Positions 7,590-16,814 of a stretch of DNA of 25,051 nt are shown piece after piece; the first letter of the stretch is position 1; every line of letters begins with the position of its first letter. The position numbers and the translations under genes are program-made. This stretch comes from Alphaproteobacteria bacterium (lineage in GTDB: Bacteria; Pseudomonadota; Alphaproteobacteria; RF32; CAG-977), in NCBI GenBank assembly GCA_017476085.1, contig JAFVEJ010000024.1:1-25051 (forward strand), given 5' to 3'. The notes under the pieces were generated by a model that was given only the letters and a program-made list of their open reading frames with translations, ran no database searches and was not told where the DNA came from.

Positions 7590-8318
7590 CTAATGCGCAT
7601 GCAGCGCATCGCCCAGATAAACACAGGTCAGAATAGTATAAACATATGCTTGCAAAACTGCAATCCCCATTTCAAATACCGTTAAAACGGAAATAAATGC
7701 AAGCGGCAACCATCCGCCCCAAAAACTTAAACTGTAAATAAAACCGGCAATCACTTTGAGCATAATGTGACCGACCATCATATTTACGGTTAAACGAACC
7801 GTTAAACTGAACGGTTTCGAACAAAAAGAAATGATTTCAATCGGAACTAAAATCGGCGCAATCGCAATCGGAGTGCCGCTCGGGAAAAAATTTGTGAACC
7901 AATTTAATCCGCGTTTTTTCAATCCTATAAAAACCGTGACTAAAATTGAAAAAACGGACAGTGTTCCAACGGCCGCAAAATGGCTGGTGTAAGTAAAACT
8001 GTAAGGCAAAAGTCCCAAGAGATTGCCAAGTACGACAAATGTAAACAACGTGAATATAAACGGGATATATTTCCGGCCTTCCGGTCCGACCATTTCATTG
8101 ATCATACCGGAAACAAGTTCATATACCATTTCTGCGACTGATTGAAGCTTTGTCGGAATCAGCTGGCGTTTGCGCATTGCCGTAATGAAAAAAACAGAAC
8201 CGACACCGACAGCTAAGGCCATAAATAAAGAGGAATTCGTGAAAGATAAATCAATCCCGTCGATTTTAGGCAAAGAGATAACAGGTTTGATTTCAAATTG
8301 TTCTATCGGTCCGGACAT
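7590..8318 (-). CDS. atpB: ATP synthase F0 subunit a
   Basis: Subunit a provides the two half-channels through which protons reach the c-ring. This copy is 242 aa with five to six membrane helices. The essential arginine is R175 in SLTVRLTVNMMVGH; the family consensus there is RLFxNMxAGH, so the Thr-Val after RL is slightly divergent. Conserved channel residues in the last helix region (GIAVLQAYVYTILTCVYLGDA) are present. It begins just three bases after the atpI stop, supporting tight coupling, and is followed by atpE. Length and motifs match alphaproteobacterial a subunits. Confidence 0.97.
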   Translation of the reverse strand: MSGPIEQFEIKPVISLPKIDGIDLSFTNSSLFMALAVGVGSVFFITAMRKRQLIPTKLQSVAEMVYELVSGMINEMVGPEGRKYIPFIFTLFTFVVLGNLLGLLPYSFTYTSHFAAVGTLSVFSILVTVFIGLKKRGLNWFTNFFPSGTPIAIAPILVPIEIISFCSKPFSLTVRLTVNMMVGHIMLKVIAGFIYSLSFWGGWLPLAFISVLTVFEMGIAVLQAYVYTILTCVYLGDALHAH

Positions 8319-8321
8319 AAT

Positions 8322-8675
8322 TTATTCCTTTTCTTTGGAATCGATATATTTTTCATGTTGCTTTTCTTCGTACCGACGTAAGAATCTGACAACATTTAAA
8401 ATACCCGCCATACAGCCTAACACTAAAAAAACGGCAATGAAAACAGGCCGTGTCCCAAACCATTGATCAAGTCCGTATCCCATTCCCAAACCACAGATCA
8501 CTCCGGCAATCAGGTCAGAAATAACATTAAACGCCAACCACATCAGCTGTCCGATCGGATGCGAACAGTGCGAAGACCGCGCCGACGGGTCTGCCGTGCG
8601 GCGCTTTAAAGCATTTAAGCGTTTTTCGATTTCCTTTAAAGCGTCATCCGGCGGTGTTTGATGTTGTTCTTCCAT
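8322..8675 (-). CDS. atpI: AtpI-like F0 assembly protein
   Basis: This is a 117-aa membrane protein of the AtpI family, the first gene of alphaproteobacterial F0 operons. It has a charged cytoplasmic N-terminal part of about 40 residues, then two membrane helices (about 45-67 and 75-95) containing the typical GLGMGYGLDQWFGTRP phrase, and a basic/acidic tail. AtpI helps c-ring assembly and has been linked to Mg2+ supply; it is not a core ATP synthase subunit. It lies immediately upstream of atpB. A sigma70-type promoter is just upstream at 8702-8730, so transcription of the F0 operon probably starts here. Confidence 0.9.
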   Translation of the reverse strand: MEEQHQTPPDDALKEIEKRLNALKRRTADPSARSSHCSHPIGQLMWLAFNVISDLIAGVICGLGMGYGLDQWFGTRPVFIAVFLVLGCMAGILNVVRFLRRYEEKQHEKYIDSKEKE

Positions 8676-8701
8676 CTCTGTTTACCGAAAGACCGAAGGT
8701 T

Positions 8702-8730
8702 ATGCTACGAGTTCAATTCTGAAAAGTCAA
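8702..8730 (-). promoter_or_regulatory. Sigma70-type promoter for the F0 operon
   Basis: On the minus strand TTGACT (8730-8725) and TAGCAT (8707-8702) are separated by 17 bases, about 27 bases before the atpI start codon. No terminator is visible between the DsbA-like gene and this site, so read-through from upstream may add to it. Confidence 0.6.
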
Positions 8731-8738
8731 GAATTACA

Positions 8739-9530
8739 TTATGGCGCAGATGGCACGGAAGTGTCTTTTTTTTCAGAAACGATCGGCCATGGTCCTTTAT
8801 ATGCTTTTTTCATTTTTTCAATTACTTGATCTATTTCCATACGACTGGGAGCGCCTTCTATGCGTTCCTTTTCTTTTCCTAATTGAAGAACGAGTGTCGG
8901 TGTTGCATGGACTTTATAGCGCATAATTGCTAAGTTGCGTTGACGAACCAACTCTTTAGTGGCGGATTCGTCGGTGGCGCAAGCTATCATATCTTCTTCG
9001 CTTAAACCGGCCAATTTGGCGTAAGGCATGAGCGCTTCTTGAACATCGGGCGCGGCAACCCATGTTTTTTGATTTTCAAACAGGGTGTCGATAAACGCAA
9101 AATAATTGTTTCCCGTTAGGCAGCGCGATATTAAAGAGGCCGTCATTGCCCGTGCTTCGATCGGAAAATCATTTAAAATAATCAAAGCTTCGTTTGTTTT
9201 GACGTATTTTTCCTGAAGATAAGGGATTAATTGTGTGTGCGCGTTTGTGCAATGCGGACAGGTCAATGATGTAAATATACGGATTTTTAAAGGAGCATCT
9301 CCGTTCCCGATCGTTTTTTCGGAAAAATCAAAGACGGGGTTTCGTTTTGCCGGATTCTGCGGTTCCGTCTTGTTGGCCGCTTTGTTTTCTGTCTGCGTTT
9401 GTTCGGCGGAAGGCTTAAAGAAACTTTTGATTTTTTCGATCCAGGAAGTATTTTCCTGTGCCGAAGCCGATGAAAAAATCGAAGTTAAAAACAAAAAGCC
9501 GAAAAGAAAAGCTTTTGTAGCGGTTTTCAT
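8739..9530 (-). CDS. DsbA-family periplasmic thiol oxidoreductase
   Basis: The 263-aa product has a cleavable signal peptide (residues 1-24, ending SASA) and acts in the periplasm. After a low-complexity linker of about 40 residues comes a thioredoxin fold with the redox motif C91-P-H-C94, identical to E. coli DsbA, and a cis-proline in the HATP211TL segment. The inserted helical region is 80-90 residues. It therefore likely catalyses disulfide formation or exchange in secreted proteins. The sequence fits the DSBA-like thioredoxin group found next to DUF721 in Alphaproteobacteria. AAAGGAG precedes the ATG by seven bases. It is separated from the dciA-like gene by 60 bases and is probably cotranscribed with tgt. 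Confidence 0.92.
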   Translation of the reverse strand: MKTATKAFLFGFLFLTSIFSSASAQENTSWIEKIKSFFKPSAEQTQTENKAANKTEPQNPAKRNPVFDFSEKTIGNGDAPLKIRIFTSLTCPHCTNAHTQLIPYLQEKYVKTNEALIILNDFPIEARAMTASLISRCLTGNNYFAFIDTLFENQKTWVAAPDVQEALMPYAKLAGLSEEDMIACATDESATKELVRQRNLAIMRYKVHATPTLVLQLGKEKERIEGAPSRMEIDQVIEKMKKAYKGPWPIVSEKKDTSVPSAP

Positions 9531-9590
9531 AGATGATTCTCCTTTAAAAACATGCTGTTTTTTCCTTTATAAACGAAAAAACAAAAGCTG

Positions 9591-11209
<1,619 letters not shown>

Positions 11210-11219
11210 CTATGAATGG

Positions 11220-11248
11220 AGCTAAACCGCTTTATTTTAAAAAGTCAA
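11220..11248 (-). promoter_or_regulatory. Sigma70-type promoter for tgt
   Basis: On the minus strand TTGACT (11248-11243) and TTAGCT (11225-11220) have a 17-base spacer and lie about 26 bases before the tgt start codon. Confidence 0.55.
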
Positions 11249-11280
11249 GCGCTTTAACGCGGAAGAACTTATTAAAAATA

Positions 11281-11308
11281 TAGACAAATTAGGAAAAAAC
11301 AATAATAC
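11281..11308 (+). promoter_or_regulatory. Possible promoter for the metallopeptidase gene
   Basis: TAGACA (11281-11286) and TAATAC (11303-11308) have a 16-base spacer in very AT-rich DNA. The start codon at 11339 follows with a GAGGAG ribosome site. It diverges from the tgt promoter. Confidence 0.4.
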
Positions 11309-11338
11309 TTTATAAAAATAATTTGAGGAGTTTTTTTT

Positions 11339-12424
11339 ATGTCCGGCACCATTATTTCCGCTTTTGAAAAAAAAGAACGGCAAATTCCCGATCAACAGGC
11401 GGCCGTTTCTTATCCGTATCTTGTTTATGAAAACGAAGCGGAGCGCTGTTGTTTGGAAAAGCTTCTGGATCAGCTTCGTCAGTCCGAAACGGGAAAGAAA
11501 CTGATTGAAGATGCTCTTGAACATAAAACGAAAATCCGCTTGGATGCCGGAATGAGAGCCTACGGTTCGTATGACGAGGGGTCCAATAATGTGAAAATCA
11601 ACGCAAACAGCGGCTTTGACCGTCAAGTCGGAACGATGGCGCATGAGCTGCGTCATGCTCAACAGTTCCAAAAAGGAATTGTTATGGACGCTTATCTGGA
11701 TACGCCGAAATCCTATATTCAAAATCAGGCCGCTATCGAAGCGGATGCTTCCGCAACGTCAGCGGCTGTTTGTTTTGAATTGGCGCTGAAAGGGAACGAT
11801 AAGCCTTTGGAGGCGCTTCGATCAAAGGATGCCCATATTGTCAATCCGTTTCAAAATGCGGCCGTTCAAGGAGGTTTGTCAAACGGCGAAGCTTATAAAG
11901 CCGCATTTAAAGGATGGTTTACGGACTATTCCATTCGCGACAGTTATGACAATCTGTATATCAGAATGGTGCAGCAGCGCGACAGAAATTGTACCAGAGA
12001 GGAGGAAGATAAAAGGTTTGAGCGAATTGTTCCCGTCAACGATATCGTTCAAAAAGTATGCACTTGCAACGGAAAACCGTATCTGTCCGAAAAAGAAACG
12101 AATGAATTTTTCAGTACGCCCGATGCCAATACGGTTTCTTTTGAACCGTTTAACGCCATTTATCGCAACGGATTGAGAAAATATCATTACGATTGGAGCA
12201 AACCGGTCGAGGAAACGATGAAAAACCAATTCGGTTTGTTTAGCAGACCGCATGCCGGATATATGCCGGCAAAAGTTGTTCCTCAGGCTTTGTCTATTCC
12301 TACCGTCGAAGCCCGTCAGGTTCGAGCCGCCGCTAAAATAGCGGCCGCTCATAAAGAAACAGATTCCGACAGAAACAGGCTGATAATGGCGGCACTGCAG
12401 AAAAAAGCGGGATTGATGAAATAG
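11339..12424 (+). CDS. HExxH zinc metallopeptidase-like protein, possibly DUF6782
   Basis: The 361-aa protein carries a zinc-peptidase signature H102-E-L-R-H106 within a helix (GTMAHELRHAQQFQ), with E134 in AAIEADAS as a likely third ligand; this is a gluzincin-like arrangement. The context suggests the putative metallopeptidase family DUF6782 seen in Alphaproteobacteria, recalled from memory and not checked. There is no signal peptide, so it is probably cytoplasmic or exported by another route. The second half is helical and charged with no known domain visible. GAGGAG lies upstream of the ATG. It sits immediately before the virion gene run and on the same strand; whether it belongs to that element is unknown. 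Confidence 0.75.
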   Translation: MSGTIISAFEKKERQIPDQQAAVSYPYLVYENEAERCCLEKLLDQLRQSETGKKLIEDALEHKTKIRLDAGMRAYGSYDEGSNNVKINANSGFDRQVGTMAHELRHAQQFQKGIVMDAYLDTPKSYIQNQAAIEADASATSAAVCFELALKGNDKPLEALRSKDAHIVNPFQNAAVQGGLSNGEAYKAAFKGWFTDYSIRDSYDNLYIRMVQQRDRNCTREEEDKRFERIVPVNDIVQKVCTCNGKPYLSEKETNEFFSTPDANTVSFEPFNAIYRNGLRKYHYDWSKPVEETMKNQFGLFSRPHAGYMPAKVVPQALSIPTVEARQVRAAAKIAAAHKETDSDRNRLIMAALQKKAGLMK

Positions 12425-12440
12425 AAAATCACAAAATGTG

Positions 12441-12469
12441 TTGACATTAGAAAAATATTATGACATATT
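12441..12469 (+). promoter_or_regulatory. Candidate promoter for the virion gene run
   Basis: A perfect TTGACA at 12441-12446 is followed by 17 bases and CATATT at 12464-12469, in AT-rich DNA just after the peptidase stop. It is the only good promoter seen ahead of the virion genes. A terminator-like hairpin lies about 30 bases after the predicted start, so transcripts may be attenuated there. Confidence 0.45.
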
Positions 12470-12502
12470 GTTAAATACACTTGGTTTTGTGTCTCGAAAG
12501 TA

Positions 12503-12532
12503 AAGCGTTTCCGTTCGGAAGCGCTTTTTTTA
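12503..12532 (+). terminator. Terminator-like hairpin directly before the first virion gene
   Basis: AAGCGTTTCC pairs with GGAAGCGCTT (one G-U pair) around a GTTC loop, followed by TTTTTTT. Only about 20 bases, holding the AGGAGG ribosome site, separate it from the next ATG. It may end the peptidase transcript or attenuate the virion operon. Confidence 0.75.
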
Positions 12533-12550
12533 TTTCAACAGGAGGAAAAA

Positions 12551-12874
12551 ATGGGATTGAGAAAAGAATTGAAAAAAGCGACAAAGCAGATTGGAAGAGC
12601 TCTGTCTGATCCGAAAAACGCTATTAATATGATGTATTCGGCATATTCTTTGGATAAAAACATAGAAAAAGACAGTCAGCGCGCTAAAGCCGAATCTGAA
12701 GCGCGGGCGGCTGCCGCCCGACAAGCTGAAGTCGATGCGGCAGAACAGAATTTTCAGAACGATTTGGATCATAAGCGCAGAGTATCAAAGCGCACAAACA
12801 TCATTTTTGCCGGATTGCTGGGCAATAATGACGGAATCGGATTAGGCGGTCAGAAAAATCTGTTGGGGTTGTAA
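12551..12874 (+). CDS. Small virion-module protein upstream of portal
   Basis: The product is 107 aa, with a basic N-terminus, an Ala/Glu/Arg-rich coiled-coil centre (about residues 35-75) and a glycine-rich end with the phrase FAGLLG and a terminal KNLLGL. Short proteins ending in a KxLLG-type tail are common just ahead of the portal gene in T7-like phages infecting Proteobacteria; their role is not known to me. AGGAGG lies upstream of the ATG. The stop codon overlaps the portal start (TAATG). It is probably a minor structural or assembly protein, by position only. Confidence 0.7.
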   Translation: MGLRKELKKATKQIGRALSDPKNAINMMYSAYSLDKNIEKDSQRAKAESEARAAAARQAEVDAAEQNFQNDLDHKRRVSKRTNIIFAGLLGNNDGIGLGGQKNLLGL

Positions 12875-14367
12875 TGAGAATGAACGTTTATTCTTTGGCA
12901 GACAAAATCATTCAAAGAACGGACGAACTGAAATCGCGGCGCATGAATTTTGAAAAGTTGTGGCAGGAGGTTTCGGAGCTTGTTTTGCCGCGCAAAGCCG
13001 ATTTTACGGCGACGCAGGCGCAAGGTGCAGGACGGGGGCGAAAGTTGTTTGAAACAACGGCGGTCAACGCGGCCGAATTGTTAGCCGCCGGTTTGCATGG
13101 ATTGATGACGAATCCGGCCGGAAAATGGTTTTCTTTGTCCGTTGCCGAACACAAAAAGACACCGGAAATTTCTGAATGGCTTGTGAATGCGGAACAGGTT
13201 CTGGCCGATGAAATGACGCGTCCGAATGCCGGTTTTGCAACAAATATTCACGAAGTGTACTTGGATTTAACTGTATTGGGTACGGCAGGACTGTATGTCG
13301 GTTGGGATGAAAAGAACGATTCTTTGCTTTTTCAATCGCGTTTTTTAGGTGAGTTGTTTTTGGAGGAAAATGCGGCGGGGCAGGTCGATCGGATTTATCG
13401 CGTCTTTAAAATGTCTTTGGAAAAAATCGTTCAGACTTGGGGAAAAACAGCCGTTTCCGAAAATATGCTGGCCGCTTATGAAGCGGGAACGCAGGCGCAG
13501 CGGGAATACGAGATTATTCATGCCGTTTTTCCGAACGAATTATTCAAAGACGGCGGCGTTTTTCAAAAACCGGTTTGTTCCGTCTATGTTTTAAAAGACG
13601 AAAGAACGGTTCTGTTTTCCGGCGGATTTGAAGAAATGCCGTTGTTTGTGACGCGTTGGAGCAAGGCCTGCACGGAAGTGTACGGTCGTTCTCCGGCAAT
13701 TTCCGTTTTGCCTGACATTAAAATGCTGCAGGAAATGATGAAAGAAACAATCATTGCCGCGCAATTGGCAAACAGGCCGCCGTTGCTTGTCAGGGATGAC
13801 GATCAGTTTTCTCCGGCGGCAACCGTTCCGGGCGGCATTATCCGCTATACCGGCGAAGCGCCGAAGACTTTCTTGAGCGGAGCAAATTCAAGTATCGGTT
13901 TGGAAATTATGAACGAAATCCGTCAGCGTATCCGTTCCGCTTTTTATAACGATCGGCTGACGAATACGGAAAACGTTCAAATGACGGCAACCGAAGTTTT
14001 ACAGCGCGCGGAAGAAAAAATGCGTCTGCTCGGGCCCGTATTCGGCAGACTGCAAACGGAATTGCTGGGGCCGATGATGACGCGCGTTTTCGGATTGTTG
14101 GTGCGGCATGGAAAAATGGTTTTACCGTCGGAGTTGGATTTTGAAGACGTGCGGGTGGAGTACGTTTCTCCGTTGTCGTTGGCTCAAAAGCATTTGCAGG
14201 CGCAGGCCGTGATGCGGACGTTGGAGCTGGCGGGCGGGTTGCTGCAGATTCAGCCGGAAGCCGCCGCCGTATTTAATGTTCCGGAAGCAATCCGAAAAAT
14301 CGGCGAAATGTACGGACTGAACGCTTCCTTCTTTAATGAAAAAACGGAGAAAACGGAAAATGCTTGA
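12874..14367 (+). CDS. Phage portal (head-to-tail connecting) protein, T7 gp8 type
   Basis: The portal is the dodecameric ring at one capsid vertex through which DNA enters and leaves. The 497-aa protein matches the head-to-tail connecting protein family: the N-terminal RRMNFEKLWQEVSELVLPRK segment, then AAELLAAGLHGLMTNPAGKWF, and the central stalk helices around RIRSAFYNDRL and MTATEVLQRAEEKM, are characteristic. The frame is intact over its full expected length. An alternative ATG is at 12880. It overlaps the preceding stop by one base and the next gene by eight. An intact portal without a terminase gene nearby is notable, because the terminase normally docks here. Confidence 0.93.
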   Translation: MRMNVYSLADKIIQRTDELKSRRMNFEKLWQEVSELVLPRKADFTATQAQGAGRGRKLFETTAVNAAELLAAGLHGLMTNPAGKWFSLSVAEHKKTPEISEWLVNAEQVLADEMTRPNAGFATNIHEVYLDLTVLGTAGLYVGWDEKNDSLLFQSRFLGELFLEENAAGQVDRIYRVFKMSLEKIVQTWGKTAVSENMLAAYEAGTQAQREYEIIHAVFPNELFKDGGVFQKPVCSVYVLKDERTVLFSGGFEEMPLFVTRWSKACTEVYGRSPAISVLPDIKMLQEMMKETIIAAQLANRPPLLVRDDDQFSPAATVPGGIIRYTGEAPKTFLSGANSSIGLEIMNEIRQRIRSAFYNDRLTNTENVQMTATEVLQRAEEKMRLLGPVFGRLQTELLGPMMTRVFGLLVRHGKMVLPSELDFEDVRVEYVSPLSLAQKHLQAQAVMRTLELAGGLLQIQPEAAAVFNVPEAIRKIGEMYGLNASFFNEKTEKTENA

Positions 14368-14653
14368 AGCGTTTAAAAGGAAAAAAGTCAAGAAAGTCGT
14401 ACGGTTGATTCAAGCGTATAAAGCTGTTTTTACTTCGGAAGACGGGCGGTTGATTTTACAGGATTTGGCGGAAAAGTGCAGCATGTTGTCGCCTGTGACG
14501 GATATTTCCAATCCGACCGGATTTTCTGTCGCCAGCGCTTTTTTTGACGGAAAGCGGGCGGCTTTTTTGGACATTATAAAAATGTCCGCCTGTGATGAGC
14601 GTAAGCTTGTCGATTTATTGCAAGAAACTGAAAGGAATAAAAATGAAGAATGA
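14360..14653 (+). CDS. Bbp19-like small phage structural protein
   Basis: The start is placed at ATG 14360 (MLEAFKRKK), eight bases inside the portal end, with a GGAG ribosome site, rather than at an upstream in-frame start at 14336. The 97-aa product has a basic N-terminus and then the pattern FTSEDGRLILQDLAEKC, a short linker, and a helix with FFDGKRAAFLDIIKM. This is the family pattern of Bordetella phage Bbp19-like proteins (F-x2-x-x-G-x2-L-x-D-L ... GkR ... I). In related podophages this gene lies between portal and scaffold. The function is not established; a structural role is the usual label. It overlaps the scaffold gene by 11 bases. Confidence 0.75.
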   Translation: MLEAFKRKKVKKVVRLIQAYKAVFTSEDGRLILQDLAEKCSMLSPVTDISNPTGFSVASAFFDGKRAAFLDIIKMSACDERKLVDLLQETERNKNEE

Positions 14654-15212
14654 ATTATCTGTGTCGTCTGAAAAGGAAACGACAGAGGATTTAATCACGG
14701 AATTTATTGACGAAAAAGCCGTCAATGAATTTCAAACGCTGGCCGCTGAATTGGGATTATCCGAAGAACAGACGCAGGGCGTTTGGAATTGGTTGGTTCA
14801 GGGGGCTATGGGATTCGTCGAAGATTTGAATCGGGACGCCGCCGATTATTGTTCGGAAACCGAGGCTTATTTGCGCGGCGTTTACGGGAACGGTTTTGAA
14901 GCGCGTCAGAAGGCTGTGAACGATTTGATTCGCAAATACGGCGGCGACGAACTTGTCGCTTTCTTAAAAAGCAGCGGAATCGGAAACTGCCGCGAGGTCG
15001 TTTCTTTTCTGATGAAGTTGGCGGACGCTGCCAGCGAAGACCGCGGTTTGGTCGGCGAAAAGGTCTCCGCGCTTTCTTCGGAAGAAAAAATCAAGGCTGA
15101 AATCGCTCGTTTAATGGCTGTGCCGGCCTATATGCAGGCCAGACACCCCGAACACGATTCAACGGTTCAGCAGGTATATCGTTTGAGAAAACGTCTGTTC
15201 GGCGAAGAATAA
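14643..15212 (+). CDS. Putative capsid scaffolding / assembly protein
   Basis: The ATG at 14643 follows AAAGGAATA and is preferred over an upstream in-frame start at 14592, which lies inside the preceding gene. The 189-aa product is acidic and helical. Its pattern includes a helix with LAAELGLSEEQTQ, a YGGDELVAFLKSSGIGNCREVVSFLMKLA segment split across residues 95-125, then an SSEEKIKAEIARLM helix and a short HPEHDS turn near the C-terminus. This resembles podophage capsid-assembly (T7 gp9-type) proteins, which guide the coat protein into a procapsid and are then lost. Its position directly before the major capsid gene agrees. A terminator-like hairpin follows its stop. Confidence 0.75.
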   Translation: MKNELSVSSEKETTEDLITEFIDEKAVNEFQTLAAELGLSEEQTQGVWNWLVQGAMGFVEDLNRDAADYCSETEAYLRGVYGNGFEARQKAVNDLIRKYGGDELVAFLKSSGIGNCREVVSFLMKLADAASEDRGLVGEKVSALSSEEKIKAEIARLMAVPAYMQARHPEHDSTVQQVYRLRKRLFGEE

Positions 15213-15238
15213 ACCGGCTTTTTCAAGCGTGTTTCGGT

Positions 15239-15264
15239 GCTCCGTTTCAAACGGGGCTTTTTTT
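15239..15264 (+). terminator. Terminator-like hairpin between scaffold and capsid genes
   Basis: GCTCCGT pairs with ACGGGGC (one G-U pair) around a five-base loop and is followed by seven T residues. The next start codon is 30 bases on, with only a ribosome site between, so some read-through or antitermination is needed for capsid expression. Confidence 0.7.
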
Positions 15265-15293
15265 ATGTCTTAAACAACAAAAGAGGAAATTAA

Positions 15294-16193
15294 ATGAGTA
15301 CGGAAATTACCACTTCATTTGTTAATCAGTACAGCGCCAACATTCAGGCTTTGGTACAGCAGAAAGGTTCAAAGCTGCGCGACTTGGTCGGTTATGAAAG
15401 CGTGCACGGAAAAAATCTGTTCATTGATCAGATCGGACAAGTTGCCGCTGTTAAAAAGACAATGCGTCATGCGGATACGCCGCGTTACGACACGCCGCAT
15501 AAACGCCGTCGTTTGACGCTGGATACTTATCATTGGGCGGATTTGATCGATAACGACGACAAAGTCAGAATGCTGATCGACCCGACCAGCGACTATGCGA
15601 ATGCGGCCGCTTGGGCGATGGGGCGCGCGATTGACGAAGCGATCGTAACGGCCGCTTTCGGTACGGCATACACCGGTGAAACAGGCGCTACTTCCGTTGC
15701 GTTGCCGGCGACGCAGATTATTGACAGCACTTGCGCTTCAAAATTCACTTTTGACAAACTGCGTGAAGTCAAGCGCATATTCGATAAATGTGACGCGCCG
15801 TCCGAAGGCCGCGTCATCGTTCTGTCCGCACAACAGCTTGACGATTTGTTGAGCGAAACAAAGGTGACTTCTGCCGATTACGCTTCTGCTAAAGCTTTGG
15901 TGCAGGGCGAACTGGATACCTTTATGGGGTTCAAGTTCGTTCAGCTGAACGCGAAAAACGGAAACGGCGATTTGATTCTGCCCGATGTTACATCCAACAA
16001 TACGGTGATCGGGCGTTCTTGTCTGGCTTTTCAGACGGACGGCATCAAGCTGGGAATCGGCGAAGATATTATCGGAAAGATCACGGAACGCGACGACAAG
16101 TGTTTTGCCACACAGGTCTATTATGAAATGGCGATCGGCGCCGTGCGTATGCAGGAAGATTTGGTCGTCAAAATCAACTGTAAGGAAGCTTAA
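15294..16193 (+). CDS. Major capsid protein
   Basis: The 299-aa protein matches the phage capsid family common in T7-like podophages with small coats (Phage_capsid_2 type). Characteristic parts are FVNQYSANIQALVQQKGSKL at the N-terminus, the TPRYDTPHKRRRLTLDTYHW strand region, and DLIDNDDK followed by an Ala-rich spine helix with AMGRAIDEAI. It would form the icosahedral shell in the HK97 fold. The frame is complete, with a GAGGA ribosome site. It is bracketed by terminator-like hairpins on both sides, which would allow separate dosage control of the most abundant virion protein. Confidence 0.9.
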   Translation: MSTEITTSFVNQYSANIQALVQQKGSKLRDLVGYESVHGKNLFIDQIGQVAAVKKTMRHADTPRYDTPHKRRRLTLDTYHWADLIDNDDKVRMLIDPTSDYANAAAWAMGRAIDEAIVTAAFGTAYTGETGATSVALPATQIIDSTCASKFTFDKLREVKRIFDKCDAPSEGRVIVLSAQQLDDLLSETKVTSADYASAKALVQGELDTFMGFKFVQLNAKNGNGDLILPDVTSNNTVIGRSCLAFQTDGIKLGIGEDIIGKITERDDKCFATQVYYEMAIGAVRMQEDLVVKINCKEA

Positions 16194-16206
16194 AAAAACA
16201 AAGGGA

Positions 16207-16235
16207 GCGGCGGAGAACTTTCCCGCCGCTTTCTT
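16207..16235 (+). terminator. Terminator-like hairpin after the capsid gene
   Basis: AGCGGCGG pairs perfectly with CCGCCGCT around a nine-base loop and is followed by a T-rich TTCTTT. The next gene begins 22 bases later with an AAGGAG ribosome site and no room for a promoter. Confidence 0.75.
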
Positions 16236-16256
16236 TAATCATTTAAGGAGAAAAAA

Positions 16257-16814
16257 ATGACATCGATTGTGGCCGTTTGTAATCGGGCTTTATCCAAAAT
16301 CGGGGACGAACTGATAATTCTGTCTTTGGATGACAATACCAAACCCGCCAGATACTGCAAAGCTTTGTATGCCGACACGCGTGATTTTGTGCTGCGGTCT
16401 TATCCATGGCGGTTCGCTTTAAAGCGGTATGTGTTGGCTCCGCTGCGGGACAAGCCGTTATTCGGGTATGAATACCAATTTGCTTTGCCTTCCGATTGCC
16501 TGCGCGTTTGGAAAATGGAGGAAAACGAGCGTTATCAGGTCGAAGGACAATACTTGCTGACGGATTCAAACGTTTGCCGTTTTATCGGCATCACCCGTAT
16601 TGAAGACGCAACGCAGTTTGACCCGATGTTTGTCGAAGCTTTTTCTTTGCGATTGGCGGCGGAATTGGCTGTTCCTCTGACGGCTTCTGTTTCTTTGCGC
16701 GACAGTTTGGCAAAAGAATATCAGCAATTTGTGCAGCAAGCCAAAACGGCTTCCGCGATGGAAGGCGTACAGGACGTTTTTATCCCTAAAGGATGGGTGG
16801 AGGCCAGAGCATAA
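16257..16814 (+). CDS. Tail tubular protein A-like (T7 gp11 type)
   Basis: The 185-aa protein has the hallmark N-terminus CNRALSKIGDELIILSLDD, the RSYPWRFALKR segment and YQFALPSDCLRV, then the RLAAELAVPLT helix. These are typical of gp11-like head-to-tail adaptor proteins, which form a ring under the portal in podophages. AAGGAG lies seven bases upstream of the ATG. The stop codon overlaps the next ATG (TAATG), coupling it to tail tubular protein B as in T7-like phages. The frame is intact. Confidence 0.88.
   Translation: MTSIVAVCNRALSKIGDELIILSLDDNTKPARYCKALYADTRDFVLRSYPWRFALKRYVLAPLRDKPLFGYEYQFALPSDCLRVWKMEENERYQVEGQYLLTDSNVCRFIGITRIEDATQFDPMFVEAFSLRLAAELAVPLTASVSLRDSLAKEYQQFVQQAKTASAMEGVQDVFIPKGWVEARA

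Noticed and set aside
6227..8675. F0 genes without the F1 genes as evidence of a degraded ATP synthase
   Set aside because: Separate F0 and F1 operons are normal in Alphaproteobacteria.
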